A stretch of DNA of 64,000 nucleotides from Microvelia longipes (lineage: Eukaryota; Arthropoda; Insecta; Hemiptera; Veliidae). The notes beneath the pieces were generated by a model. It did no database searches. It had not been told where the DNA came from and worked only from the letters and a program-made list of their open reading frames with translations. Position numbers and translations under genes: made by a program. Where the stretch lies: the NCBI GenBank assembly GCA_018340805.1, contig JACMZG010001914.1, forward strand, positions 3,911,778 to 3,975,777. Direction: 5' to 3'. Shown in pieces: positions 48,626-60,054 of the stretch (the first letter of the stretch is position 1; each line of letters begins with the position of its first letter).

Positions 48626-49211
48626 TGCAAAACTCGGTAGCATCAAATGATACATGAAAATATACTTTATCCGCGATTCAAATGAACTTTTAGTAATTTT
48701 ACAAGTGTTATTTTTAAAATTAATAGCTTGTATTGAAACAAATTTCGGGATAAGTCTCTGATCTCTACCTATTTGGAAATAATTCGCCTTTTGAATGAAC
48801 TAAATTTAGATACATGCACGATTCCCGTCAAAGTATGTACTTAACTTAGCTTGTACTCAAACTTCTGTCTGATAACTACCTGTACTGCTTTGTCCTTAAA
48901 CTTATCAACTTCTTTTCCAATCTTCAATTCCCCTTTACTTAGCATGTTTTATTCTAAAGATCAACGACTTGTTAAACTTCGTGTATGTTTTGAACTTTAA
49001 ACTTTAATGAAGATTTTGCAAGCAATATAATTAACTGTAGTAAATATAAACCACTTTTACTAAAGGAAAAAATTATTTTATCTAGTTAAATATTTCTAGC
49101 TATTAAATCATGCGACCTTTGGCTTGACTGGTTTGTGGCCCACGCGCTTCCCTCAGTATTTCAGTCAGGCCCTAATAATATTTCAGTTAGGCCCTAATAA
49201 TATTGATTCAA

Positions 49212-49714
49212 TTAGTACGTTCACACACACTTTAGATCCGCGGATCGTATAGAGTACGATCTCTCAATACGGTAATATTAGCTGTATGAACCATGCGGAG
49301 GGGATCCGATCGCATTCGCTAGAACTAGGGAGATGGAATCTAAATGGATCCCCCGATACGCTGTATGTACCTTTATAGAGACGATCGGATAACCTTCTCG
49401 TCGAACTTTTATTTCACTTTATTTCACTTCTATATAACCGTTTTTGATCAAATAACTTTTGGAACATTATTTTTTTTTTGGTATAACTTTATTATTATGC
49501 AAAGAAATCACAATTTAATTAAATATATTTTTTGATTTAAACTTCCTTATAACCAAAAGTGAAGCTTTCACTATACAAGACGCCATGTTTTGGCGGGATC
49601 AGTTATCACTCGATCGACTAAACAAATACGCTGCAAGAACCGTGAAGTTAGTTGACCGTACTGCATACGTATTCTATACGATCCGCGGATCTAGAGTGTG
49701 TGTGAACGTACTAA
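49212..49714. mobile_element. TIR element (MITE), 503 bp
   Basis: The ends are an inverted repeat of about 43 bp with one mismatch in the first 40: TTAGTACGTTCACACACACT, then TAGATCCGCGGATCGTATAG. No transposase ORF. A clear target-site duplication could not be read. Its right half (AACCAAAAGTGAAGC, CATGTTTTGGCGGGATCAGT) is shared with 3520-3890, so this is a repeated family. Confidence 0.8.
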
Positions 49715-50279
49715 ATGTTTCAATTCATATTGTGATCAGAATTTAATACCCTTATAATATTGATACCCTGTATTGATCTACGTATCAAATATTAATTGAT
49801 CAATAACTACAAAAAAAAACTCATTAATAATTTTAGTTAGTAGAATTTCCGTATTTAAACTATTAAATTTACTTTCACTCTTTGTAGCGGTTGATTGATT
49901 CATTAAGCTAAATTATGCAGAGTCACGCAGCTGTTAGCAATCAGTTAGAATAAGATCGTGATTTGTTGACTTCGTGCTTTAATTAACCTTGCTTTTATTC
50001 TTTTGACTTAATTCACTACTTTATTTTACTTACTGCTTCACTTTGCTTGTGTAGACTTGACTACTTTTGCTTTCGTTTCGCAAGTTTTCCTTCATTTTTG
50101 TCATTTTTACGTAGCATTTTAGGTTTTTTTAAAAAAAAATATACACCATTTGTTTTACTGGGTCGAACGTTTAAGATGCTAAACTAACATTAAAGAGTGT
50201 TCTGACGCTATGTTTTTTGTGGTCGTAAATTTTTCGAAATTTTCTATTTGTGCTTAAATAATTAGATGAATTGCTCGAG

Positions 50280-50375
50280 TCCTGTCATAAAGCAGCATAA
50301 CGTCACAAGGTCAACATTATAAAGAAAAAAACAGGATAAGATAACCAACTTAATGATCTAAATTCAATTTAATAG
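50280..50375 (+). repeat. Short dispersed repeat, second copy
   Basis: Shares AACATTATAAAG-AAAAACAGGATAAGATAACC and AATGATCTAAATTCAATTTA order with 59840-59960. It directly abuts the 5S-family copy at 50378, as a weaker version does at 48085-48140 before the copy at 48218. Confidence 0.6.
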
Positions 50376-50377
50376 AC

Positions 50378-50720
50378 TACCTTGGAACTATTCCTAATCA
50401 TGTCGGATTCGCTGCTCTTATCATCTCTACTTCAAACTCTCTTCGCTCGTCGTAACAATGTTAGACTTCGGACTCGCTTCGCTCGACAGTAAAGACGCTA
50501 TTATTGTCAAGTGTCATCCATCGAGGCACTAACCTCGTTCGATGCTGCTTAACTTTTGATCCGCAGAAACCTTATATATACTTGTATTAATACAAACTTA
50601 GTATCTATTTATTACGCTTGTATAGAACCTAAATTGATTATCAATGTACTCAATGGAATTAAATTGATTTTTCATTCGATTAGAATTGAAATAATGTTAT
50701 TAATGAAGTATACTTTGTAC
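50378..50720 (-). repeat. 5S-containing dispersed repeat, right half, best 5S upstream match
   Basis: Tail at 50378-50500. The 5S-like segment at 50511-50571 reads on the minus strand GGTTTCTGCGGATCAAAAG, then TTAAGCAGCATCGAACG, then AGGTTAGTGCCTCGATGG, then ATGACAC. This keeps counterparts of the 5S GGTTCTCGTCCGATCA block as well as boxes A, IE and C. Confidence 0.75.
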
Positions 50721-51285
50721 ATACTTAGTGAAACTTACATTTGTAAATATATATAAATTTATTTATGTGTTTATTGCACATATATTCTATATTTATTTAC
50801 TACAAATATTTTTAGCGTCTTGTTCTATTTTCTGTGCGTCTGTTTTTTTTTCAACAAATTTAATGCGTATCTCGACATTTGGCGACTTGGTTGCAACGCT
50901 TCAATTTTCAAGCTAAACGAAGTTTCTCACGGTTCTGACGTCAATATCTCGTAGACATTTAAATGCTAAATTTAAAAAGCAAGATTAAACAATAAAGATT
51001 CCATTTTAAAATTTTATTTTTGCAGTTATAAGCTATTATTTTAATTAGCTCTGCAAATGTTTCATTTAAAGCTAGGCTATTTTTTTATAATTTCAGCAAA
51101 ATTTTAAAAACTAAATAATCGTAAATTAGAAAATTGCGTTTTAATTTATGCTTACATTGACGATAATTTGACCTGCCTTCCCGTGCTAGTGTTGCTAGAA
51201 TATTTTTATTTACTCCTCCATTATTATATTTATAAATATTTTTATTTATCCTATTTTTGTTAATAAACATTTAATTTATATCATA

Positions 51286-51286
<1 letters not shown>

Positions 51287-51328
<42 letters not shown>

Positions 51329-51345
51329 ATATATATATATATAAC
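51287..51345. repeat. (TA)n microsatellite
   Basis: TA run. Followed at 51380-51490 by a two-copy repeat of GTATTAAGTATTAGTTAATA. Confidence 0.93.
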
Positions 51346-52279
51346 ACATACATACACTTATACATACTTATCTTTAGTTTGTATTAAGTATTAGTTAATA
51401 ATTAAAGTTATTAGATATTATAAAGTTATTAACTTAATAGTTGTATTAAGTATTAGTTAATAATTAAAGTTATTAGTCATTGTTAAGTTGTTAACTTTAT
51501 AGTTTGGTGTTTTAAGACCAATTGATTACCAATAATAGATACCAATAGATAACTATACGAAACAAAGTTATTACGAAATTATTTAATAAATAATTTCATT
51601 AATTAATGTTAGTACATAAGGTTTAGACTACAGCCTAGGCTGATTTTGATAAAACAAATAATTGTTTTTTAATTGTATTAGTTGTATCGATGTAAATTCT
51701 AAGATCAAATAAATGCTTATTCATTCACATTAGGTTTAATATTTGGCTTTAAAACGCACCAATTTAAGTATAAAATCTTTTTTTTGTCAAATTTAACTGC
51801 TTATTTACCTTGCAAATTCGCTTTTAAAACATATTTTTCTATATTGTCTACCCTTCTTTAGTATTGTTTTGGTAGTAAAGTTGAGGGGGCTAAAATTTGA
51901 CCTTCACCTTGTGTCTCATCCTCCCTTTGGAATCGACCCTCCCCCACTTATTTTTTAAATTATGGTTTTAAAAGAGGAAAAGGGAGCTTACATAATTTTG
52001 CAAAAGCCACGTCTCTACCCGGCTAACAGATAAATCATTTTAGGGAAAGTTAAATTTCAATACATTCCCTCCGTGTCCTCAAATTTCATTTCCCCTCCTC
52101 CCCATCCTGAACTAAGTAAATTATACTATTGCTATTAATCGATTGACTCTTGTATACATTACTTACTTATTGCACATAACGTATTCACATAATTAGATAT
52201 CATTATCATACACACTTCTCTGCAAGCCTTCTCTAGTAATAAGAACTCTTTGACTTAAAAGTCACAATGTGTTAACGTA

Positions 52280-52615
52280 CTTAAATAAATCAAGGCTTAA
52301 CCAATTTTGATGTTAATAGCTTTAAAACCTTGAAATTTAAAATAAATAAATCAAGGCTTAACCCGCTTTGATGTAAATAGCCTTGAAATTAAAAATAACT
52401 AAACCAAGGCTTAACCAGCTTTGTTGTGAATACTTACTTTAAAACTGAAAATTAATAGCCCAAGGCTTAACCAGCTTTGATGTGAATAGCCTTAGAATCT
52501 TGAAACTGAAAATTAATAATCCAAGGCTTAATCAGCTTAGATGTGAATAGCCTTAAAACCTTGAAATTGTAGATAAATAACCCAAGGCTTAATCAGCTTT
52601 GATGTGAATAGTCTT
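52280..52615 (+). repeat. About 58-bp tandem repeat, 6 copies
   Basis: Unit AATCCAAGGCTTAACCAGCT, TTGATGTGAATAGCCTTAAA, ACCTTGAAATTGAAAAT. Confidence 0.9.
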
Positions 52616-53199
52616 AAAATAAATATGTTCCATATAGTTTATCGCTGACCAAAATTATTAATAATTCTTTTGTGTAAAAGTTTTAATTTAGAATTTTCTT
52701 TTGAAGCGTTTTCTCTTATTTGAATTTAATTTGTTTACATAGATAGTGACGCTATAGATGGGGTATCTGCTGAATGTTTTGCATTTGAATTTTTTTACTC
52801 TGTGTGAGTTAAAAGATGACTGAATTGAATAAATAAAAATAACACGCATCTAATTCTTATTAGATAGGAAACAATGTCGCGTTGATGAAAATGTATTTAT
52901 TAAATTAATAAATATCATTTCAATAAACTAATAAATGCAACGGAGTAAAGTAGAATTTTATGTTTGGGGTAAGCCGTTTGTTGCCGAGCGACCATCTATG
53001 ACAAATTTTCCAAATCTGTCAATAGCAATTGACTTTATTGTTCTATTTGCTATTTTTTATGAGAGCATGCAATAAAGAGAAATCGGAATTATGGATGCTT
53101 CTTTTTACCATATTTAAAAATTAAGTTTAATGGACTGTGAAAATTTTAATAAAGAATATATAATGATAAATATATGAGAACATAATGGGATATGTACTT

Positions 53200-53690
53200 A
53201 GAGAATATAATGAAATAAATGAAGTATATTTAGGGAAATATATGAATGAAAAATATGAAGCATATAGAAATATAATAAATATGAAATATTTAGGGAGTAA
53301 TTTAGGGAAATATATGAAGTATATTTAGGAAATATATGAAGATATATTTAGGGAAATATGAAGGTGAAATATATGAGTATATTTAGGGAAATATATAAGG
53401 AAATATATGAAGTATATTTAGGGAAATATATGAAGGAAAATATATATATTAGGGAATATATGAAGTATATTAGGGATATATGAAGTAATAGGAAATATAT
53501 GAAGTTATATTTAGGGAAATATATATAAAGTATATTTAGGGAAATATATGAAGTATATTTAGGGAAATATATGGAAATATATGAAGGAAATATATGAAGT
53601 ATATAGAGAATATAATGAAATGTATGAAGTATATTTAGGAAATATATAAAGCATATAAGGAATATTATGAGAGATTATAATGAAGAGAAT
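53200..53690 (+). repeat. About 23-bp tandem array, AT-rich
   Basis: Unit GGGAAATATATGAAGTATATTTA, about 20 copies, irregular spacing. Confidence 0.92.
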
Positions 53691-53705
53691 ATAATGAGAA
53701 TATAT

Positions 53706-53762
53706 GAGATAAATAAAGACAGCAGTCCATTAAAACAGGGACTGCTGTCTTCATTTATCTTA
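53706..53762. repeat. Hairpin at the array end
   Basis: GAGATAAATAAAGACAGCAG, TCC pairs with GGACTGCTGTCTTCATTTAT, CT; loop of about 10. The stem is nearly perfect. Confidence 0.85.
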
Positions 53763-53778
53763 TATTCCTTAAAAAGAA

Positions 53779-53945
53779 ATCGGTTACTGGTTAAATTTGT
53801 ATCCCCCTATCGAATTTGTTTTGCTACGCTCAGCCTCATGACTTTGGACTCGCTTCGCTCGTCCTCAAATATTAATAGAATCCGTTTTTCGTATAAAACA
53901 GTTTGATGTACATTTAGATTTATTTACTCTCGGTACATTTCTTTA
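53779..53945 (-). repeat. 5S-family tail fragment
   Basis: ATCGGTTACTGG, then TTTTGCTACGCTCAGCCTC and TTTGGACTCGCTTCGCTCGT match the family tail in reverse. It starts right after a hairpin at 53706-53762. Confidence 0.55.
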
Positions 53946-54323
53946 TTACAAAATATTAATTTTTTCTCTATTTTATTGGTGTATTCCACTGCAAGTACGA
54001 ATAATAAAAAAAAATAAAGTAAAAAGTAAATTAATAAATTGTTAATTATAATTATTATTATTTATTGCTTACAGGTATGTATTATAATTTATTTTACCTA
54101 AAAAACAATTCTACCATAATAAAATATATTTTAGGTTTATTTTTTGTGCCCTTTTAGTTTTACTCCTTCTAGGAGCAACACTAAGGCAAACTCTTAGGAA
54201 TATAAAAAAATCAAAGAACAAAACTAGGCCAAGAAAAGAAGGCTGGCACTACGCACTAATTGTCAAAGTAAAAAAACAGCTTCTTTATCACAGCTAGATA
54301 AATTTAAAAATGTATCTATTACT

Positions 54324-54503
54324 GACACAATATAATTGTGCGAGAGACACCTAGGAAATGTAACAAGCAAAATGCGATGCTACATCTGGGAACTGTTCCA
54401 TCATTCGATCATTCATGACGAATGATGGAACAGTTCCCAGATGTAGCATTGCATTTTGCTTGTTAACATTTCCTTGGTGTCTCTTGCACAATTATATTGT
54501 GTC
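54324..54503. mobile_element. 180-bp foldback MITE
   Basis: Almost the whole element is an inverted repeat with arms of about 85 bp: GACACAATATAATTGTGCGA, GAGACACCTAGGAAATG, CAAGCAAAATGCGATGC, TACATCTGGGAACTGTTCC, then an 11-nt loop and the complement. No coding capacity. Confidence 0.85.
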
Positions 54504-55078
54504 AACTATTCTGTTTTGCAAAACTCGGTAGTATCAAAATGATATATGTATCTATTATTAATTAAAGATTGGGGTTGGAGTCGAGGATAGACCCCATTTG
54601 CACTGCGACTGGAAGTCTATTGTACAATGTACAATATGTATCTATTACTGTTCATAAAATAATTCGGCGAGGGCCTTTGGTCTACCCTGTATAATGAAGT
54701 AACTTCAATTACATTTCAATTTACTAGAAATATTAAGAATGCAATAAAAATATTAATTGCTTAGGTAATAATAAAAAATATAAAAATATATATACATATA
54801 AATTGGCATGAAAAAATATTTCTAAGTCTAACTGTTCAAATATTCAATGGGAGGTCATAAAAAATTTTATGGCGGAGTCGTAAAATTGAGTTATGAGAGT
54901 TTTATTACGTATTTTAAACAATTTGAAAGAGAGTTTATAAAGTGTATTTTTTAGTTTTTATGACTTTTTTTTACAATGTTAATTGCTCACAGTGTTACAA
55001 AATTTAAGTAACTTTTTTTCTCATGACAATAAATAGACAGCTGTACTTAATTCTTGAAATTGGTAGCTCTGGCTAGAG

Positions 55079-55582
55079 ATACTATATTTAGAAGGAGCAC
55101 AGGACCGTAAACACAATGTAATTCCACTGATAACACGAAAGCCGGTTAACTGGTGCACTTAAGTAATGCTGCCAACCTGACAACAAAACATTATTTTAAA
55201 TATGTGTCATAAATATCTATTAATGAAGAAAGATCGTTAAGAACAAATATTATAACTTAAAACACCTGCTGAGTATTTAATAAAACCGGTCTTAGATGGC
55301 AAAAGGGTGGCGGAATACAAGAATCTACATTTAGTTGACAAGGACTACATTTTATGTATAATTTTAATAAATACGTTAAACTACAATTAAAAATGCTTTA
55401 AATATTGTAATGCACTGATATTTATGTAAGTATTTTATGAATAATCAATCAATAATTAATAATAGAACATAATAATTCAGCACCCGGAAGTATTGCCAAC
55501 TTTGTTTTTAGAAAATTGTATATTGTTAGGGTGGCAGCATTACTTAAGTGTTATCAGTAGTGCTCCTTTTGTATATAGTATT
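55079..55582. mobile_element. TIR element of about 500 bp
   Basis: Left ATACTATATTTAGAAGGAGC, CACTGATAACAC and AAGTAATGCTGCCAACC are matched inverted by GGTGGCAGCATTACTTAAGT, GTTATCAGTAGTGCTCCTT and ATATAGTATT. The left arm has an insert of about 45 bp relative to the right. Confidence 0.7.
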
Positions 55583-55766
55583 ATTCCAAGTATATGTACG
55601 TGCTTAATTTGTACAAAAACGATTTAAAACGAACAATACGCCCAGTGATTTTTTTACAAAAGATAGTGCAGATTAAGAAAATAATAACTATTTACTCAAA
55701 TGTAATAATTTGATCAAAAAGCAAGGTACACAAATAGTTATTTATGCCATAAGGCTGAGAAGTGTG

Positions 55767-55838
55767 TCTATATGTCACGGCAATTAGATTTACCGACGAG
55801 CGAAGCGAGTCGGGAAAAATTGCCAAGACATAAAGACA
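55767..55838. repeat. Hairpin enclosing a GAGCGAAGCGAGTC word
   Basis: TGTCTATATGTC-ACGGCAATT pairs with AATTGCC-AAGACATAAAGACA. The loop holds GACGAGCGAAGCGAGTC, a word also present in the 5S-family tail. Confidence 0.6.
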
Positions 55839-56094
55839 TTCTCAGCCGGATGACATACACTATTTTTTTTGAGGTAGCACTCATTAAATAAACTGCGCTA
55901 TATGCTTAATTGAAAAAAAAACAAAGTCCAATTAACTCCATATTATCGTCGTCATTGAATTCATCCATAGCTTCACACTTTTACTCAAAAATGTAAAAGC
56001 TTTACAAATAAACACACGAAAATTGTCAATTAGAACACCTTTTAAAAACGAAAAAAAATAGTCTACGAACAAACACAGAAACAATAGGGTACCA

Positions 56095-57110
56095 GTCGTT
56101 GGCGCTCCAAGTTGTTGGAGCTCCATTCGTTCGCGCGCAATCATTTGCGCTCCAATTCGTTGGCGCTCCAAGTTGTTGGCGCTCCATATCGTTGGAGCTC
56201 CATTTAAAGTGGAGCTCCAACGATATGGAGCGCCAACAACTTGGAGCGCCAACGAATTGTCTGCACTTTAATTTTCTCGTGTGATTTCTCTAAAAATTCA
56301 TAGACGCTCCAAATCGTTTGAGCTCCATTTCAAATGGATCTCCACGATTTGGAGCGTCTATGAATTTTTTAGAGAAATCACGCGAGAAAATGTAAGTGCA
56401 GGCATTTCGTTTGGCGCGCCAATTCGTTGGCGCCCATATCGTTGGAGCTCCAATAATTACAGTGTAATAAATGAAACTTGACCTTTAACTTCCTTTTAAA
56501 AAAGGAAGCCAACCAATCAAAATTAACTTATGACGAAATACTTGAATTATCAAGTGCAAAGTTACTTAAACCCAACTATGCTCGGAGAACTGCAATTAAT
56601 TATTTTTGCTTAAAAATTGTACGCGCGCCATTTAAGAACGCTCCAAATCGTTCGCGCTCCACTTAAAATGGCCCTTCAACAACATGGAGCGCCAACGAAT
56701 ATTATTGATTTCGGGTGTAATCGTTGGCGCTCCAATTCGTTGGCGCTCCGTTGGCGCTCCATATCGTTGGAGCTTCCATTTAAGTGAGCTCCAACGAATT
56801 GGAGTGCCAACGAATTGCCTGCCTTACATTTTCTCGCGTGATCTTTAAAAATTCATAGACGCTCCAAATCGTTCGAGCTCCATTTCAAATGGAGCTCCAA
56901 CGATATGGAGCGCCAACAACTTGGAGCGCCAACGACTTGGAGCGTCTATGAATTTTTAGAGAAATCACGCGAGAAAATGTAAGTGCAGGCAATTCGTTGG
57001 CGCTTCAAGTTGTTGGCGCTCCATATCGTTGGCGCTTCAAGTTGTTGGCGCTCCATATCGTTGGAGCTCCATGGAGCTCCAACGATTTGGAGCGCCAACG
57101 AATGGCACCC
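56095..57110. repeat. Nested inverted-repeat (poly-hairpin) cluster
   Basis: Dozens of GTTGGCGCTCCAA and TTGGAGCGCCAAC blocks occur in both orientations with GGAGCTCC palindromes at the dyads. At least four dyads are visible near 56215, 56325, 56785 and 56890, with a further one near 57070. Long inverted arms include ATTCATAGACGCTCCAAATC and its complement, and TCTCGCGTGATTTCTC with its complement. GC-rich words stand out in AT-rich intron. The short ORFs here are spurious. Confidence 0.8.
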
Positions 57111-57114
57111 AAAC

Positions 57115-58265
57115 AATATGTACGTTTTTAAAGAAACCTCATGAAGTTTTACACAGATTGTTTTTTTTTAACACGCTACATTACAGTAATGGCGGCAATA
57201 TATGAATTACTTTTTACGTCCTAGGAGTTTTTTTTTACATTCATTATTGTCCTCGGAGGTGAAAAGTACTAAATAACCTCCTATAACAATAATGATTGGC
57301 TTCTTCCTAAAAAACGGTCCAATAAAGTGCTCAATTACGTACTACCTCAAAAAAAAATCCACTAAAATTCGAACAGTCCTGCCTAAAACAATTAAGATCC
57401 CGTAAAATAACCATGTTTTCAAACGAAGCAAATCAATTAAACAATAAATTGTACAAAAAAATGTAAATATATTTTAAATAATGATTATTTATTTTGTTCA
57501 GTTAGGAAGGTTATTTATTCACACTTTTACCATTTTTCTGTTGGCGCTCGCATCAACTGTACATTTCCCTGGATTACACCTGAATGAAACATTAGAGTGT
57601 AAGGAAGAACAGTGCTGAGTAGAGTTGTGTACTCTAGTTTATGTGCCCAACAAAACCTATCGTGTCAATTCTTGTTATCTTTTATCTATTGATTGACATA
57701 ACAGCCCCCACCCTCCCGCCCTTATTACCCTGATATCTATACTGTTATCAAATAACCTTGATACTAATAGGCGTAATTACAGGTTTGTCATAGAGGCATG
57801 TTCCTCATTCATTTTCATATTGCTTCGTTATCTTGCTTCATTATCAGTTTTCATTTATTTTAGCGAATTTTAAATAGAAAACTACCTTTTGAGGATTTTT
57901 TCATAATAAAACCTTTTGAAATTTGTTGGGTAGTTTAAACTGAATCTAGAAGTATTTATAGAAAGAGAATAGATTAAATATTGTAACATGGGTGATGACG
58001 CCATAGTTTTGGAATGTTACGTGTTCTTTATTACGACTGTTTTGACATAGTCGTTGCTATAGCTTGTAGTATAGTGTAGGAAATACCATACTTGCATTAT
58101 AATGGAGCATTATACTAGCATTATAATAAAATAATTCATTTTTTTTTTAAAAAAGAATCTGTCCAATATTCGGATGATCTGAATATAATCATCCGTCTCA
58201 GCCCCTTCTACTATTACGCATTAAGTTGTTTTCATTATGCTTTCATTAAACTTTGCACTAAACAG
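57115..58265. other. Intron stretch after the poly-hairpin cluster
   Basis: TACTACCTCAAAAAAAA at about 57342 is the inverted counterpart of TTTTTTTTGAGGTAG at about 55864, so this may hold the outer end of a larger element. Otherwise nothing recognised. Confidence 0.4.
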
Positions 58266-58267
58266 AC

Positions 58268-58680
58268 TTGTTTTGGCTGGCTACGGGCCTGATAACTGTT
58301 TTAAAAGTCCCCCCTTCCCCACTAGTTTTGGCTGGATACAGGCCTGATAACTGTTTTAAACGGCCTTTCCCTACTAGTTTTGGTTGGCTACGGACCTAAT
58401 AACTGTTTTAAACGCCCCCTCCCTACTAGTTTTGGCTGGCTACGGGCCTGATATGTGTTTTAAACGCCCCCTCCCTACTAGTTTTGGCTGGCTACGGGCC
58501 TGATATGTGTTTTAAACGCCCCCTCCCTACTAGTTTTGGCTGGCTACGGGCTGACTCCCTACTGTTTTGGCTGGCTATGATGACTGTTATAAACACCCCC
58601 CATCCCCTACTGGTTTTGGCTGGCTACATGTATGATGACTGTCCCCCCGCCTCTACTAATTTTGGCTGGCTACGTGGCTT
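58268..58680 (+). repeat. About 53-bp tandem array, 8 copies
   Basis: Unit CTACTAGTTTTGGCTGGCTA, CGGGCCTGATATGTGTTTTA, AACGCCCCCTCC. Confidence 0.93.
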
Positions 58681-58789
58681 ATAACTCTTCTTTAAATGTG
58701 AATTTAGCGTCTCTATCTCATGACGTTTTTACAATCTCATGAAGTCTTTATCTGGTTACACAAACCAGATTAGAGAGATGATATCAATT

Positions 58790-58935
58790 TTTTTCTTGTA
58801 CTACATAACGGAGAGATGATCTTCACTGTTTCTCTCTCTCCTACATAACGGAGAGATGATCTTCATTATTTCTCTCTGTCCTACATAACGGATTGTTGAT
58901 CTCCATTGTTTCTCTCTGTTCTATGTAACAGAGAG
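58790..58935 (+). repeat. About 42-bp tandem repeat, 3-4 copies
   Basis: Unit CTACATAACGGAGAGATGAT, CTTCATTGTTTCTCTCTCT. GGAGAGA and TCTCTCT words make it able to fold. Confidence 0.85.
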
Positions 58936-59724
58936 CTGATACTATCAGGGCTTCCAATACATAACTAGTTCTTTTCATGTAATCCTGTTTTTAAAGTCTG
59001 TCTTTTTGAAAAATGTTTAAACCATTAGTTAATAACTATATATGTTACTCGATAATTTAACAAAATATTACATTTTTTTTATTATCTCTACGCATAATTT
59101 CCTGTTTTTGCCAGTCAAATTTTAATTATTTTTAAATTTATTTTGTACTTATTGAGTGACATACATAATAAATAATTATACGCCCTTAGGGATAAGATTA
59201 TAGTTAATGACGTCACTGTCTTCGATCCACCCCGTCTTCCTCTTCTTCCACTAGGTATTGCGTAATGGTTTTGCGTTTATCTTCTTATTTTTCTTTCTAA
59301 GGGTTCAAAAATAAGATTTTTTATTTTGTCATCACCCTCCCCCCTCAGCTTATATTTGAGAAGAGTTGTTTATCGTACAAAGACCTCGATTTCTTTGTTA
59401 GTTAGTAATGTTCTCATCGATTTTTAGATTGAAAAAAAGTATTATTAAGTTAGGGAAAATACAGGATTTTTACCATTTTCTTTCTTTAATAACTTCAGAG
59501 CTTAGACATTAACAATAACAATAACATTAACAATTTGTTATTAACAATAACAAGACATTAACAATCTTAGCAGTATTGATTATAATATTATCTTAAAATC
59601 TTAATTTTTCCTTTACCTTTTTCTAATTTCATTTAATTTTTTTTACTTATTTAGACACGTGACATACAAAAAAATTCAAAATTGTATTAAATTTTCAAAC
59701 TTTCTCATTTTGTCATTTTAAGAA

Positions 59725-59753
59725 CTGAAGAAGCTCAGGATCCCTGGGCGAAA
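59725..59753 (+). other. Hammerhead-core-like motif, site 4
   Basis: CTGAAGA, A, 7-bp stem GCTCAGG / CCTGGGC with a 3-nt loop, then GAAA. Best stem of the four. Confidence 0.35.
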
Positions 59754-59839
59754 GCTCTTCGTCAATTTATTTTCAATAAATTTTAATAAAAAAGGACTGA
59801 AGTCTTCGTTAATTCTGATAAAAATTCTGATAAAAATTG

Positions 59840-59960
59840 TGCCCGTAGTTTGGGAAATAAAATTCAATTTTTTGCGTGATATAACAAGGTCAATAGGTAA
59901 ACATTATAAATTAAAAACAAGATAAGATAACGAACTTGATGATCCAAGGTCAATTTAAAA
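59840..59960 (+). repeat. Short dispersed repeat (AAGGTCAA..AACAAGATAAGATAAC)
   Basis: ATAACAAGGTCAATAGG, AACATTATAAATTAAAAACA and AGATAAGATAACGAACTTGA recur at 50280-50375 (CGTCACAAGGTCAACATTAT, GATAAGATAACCAACTTAA) and more weakly at 62995-63100 and 48085-48140. Confidence 0.6.
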
Positions 59961-60054
59961 AATAAGCACCCGTTATAATAGAAAATTAAAATTTTGCACT
60001 TAATGTCCAGGTGTACTCGCACTTAGAGGCAGTACACGCTTAAGAAAATGGGGA

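Noticed and set aside
50511..50571. Functional 5S rRNA gene
   Set aside because: Only about half of a 5S is present, diverged, and embedded in a dispersed repeat; no proper 5' end or T-run terminator directly after it.
56026..56284. Several 60-106-codon ORFs
   Set aside because: They lie in the nested inverted repeats and mirror each other on both strands.
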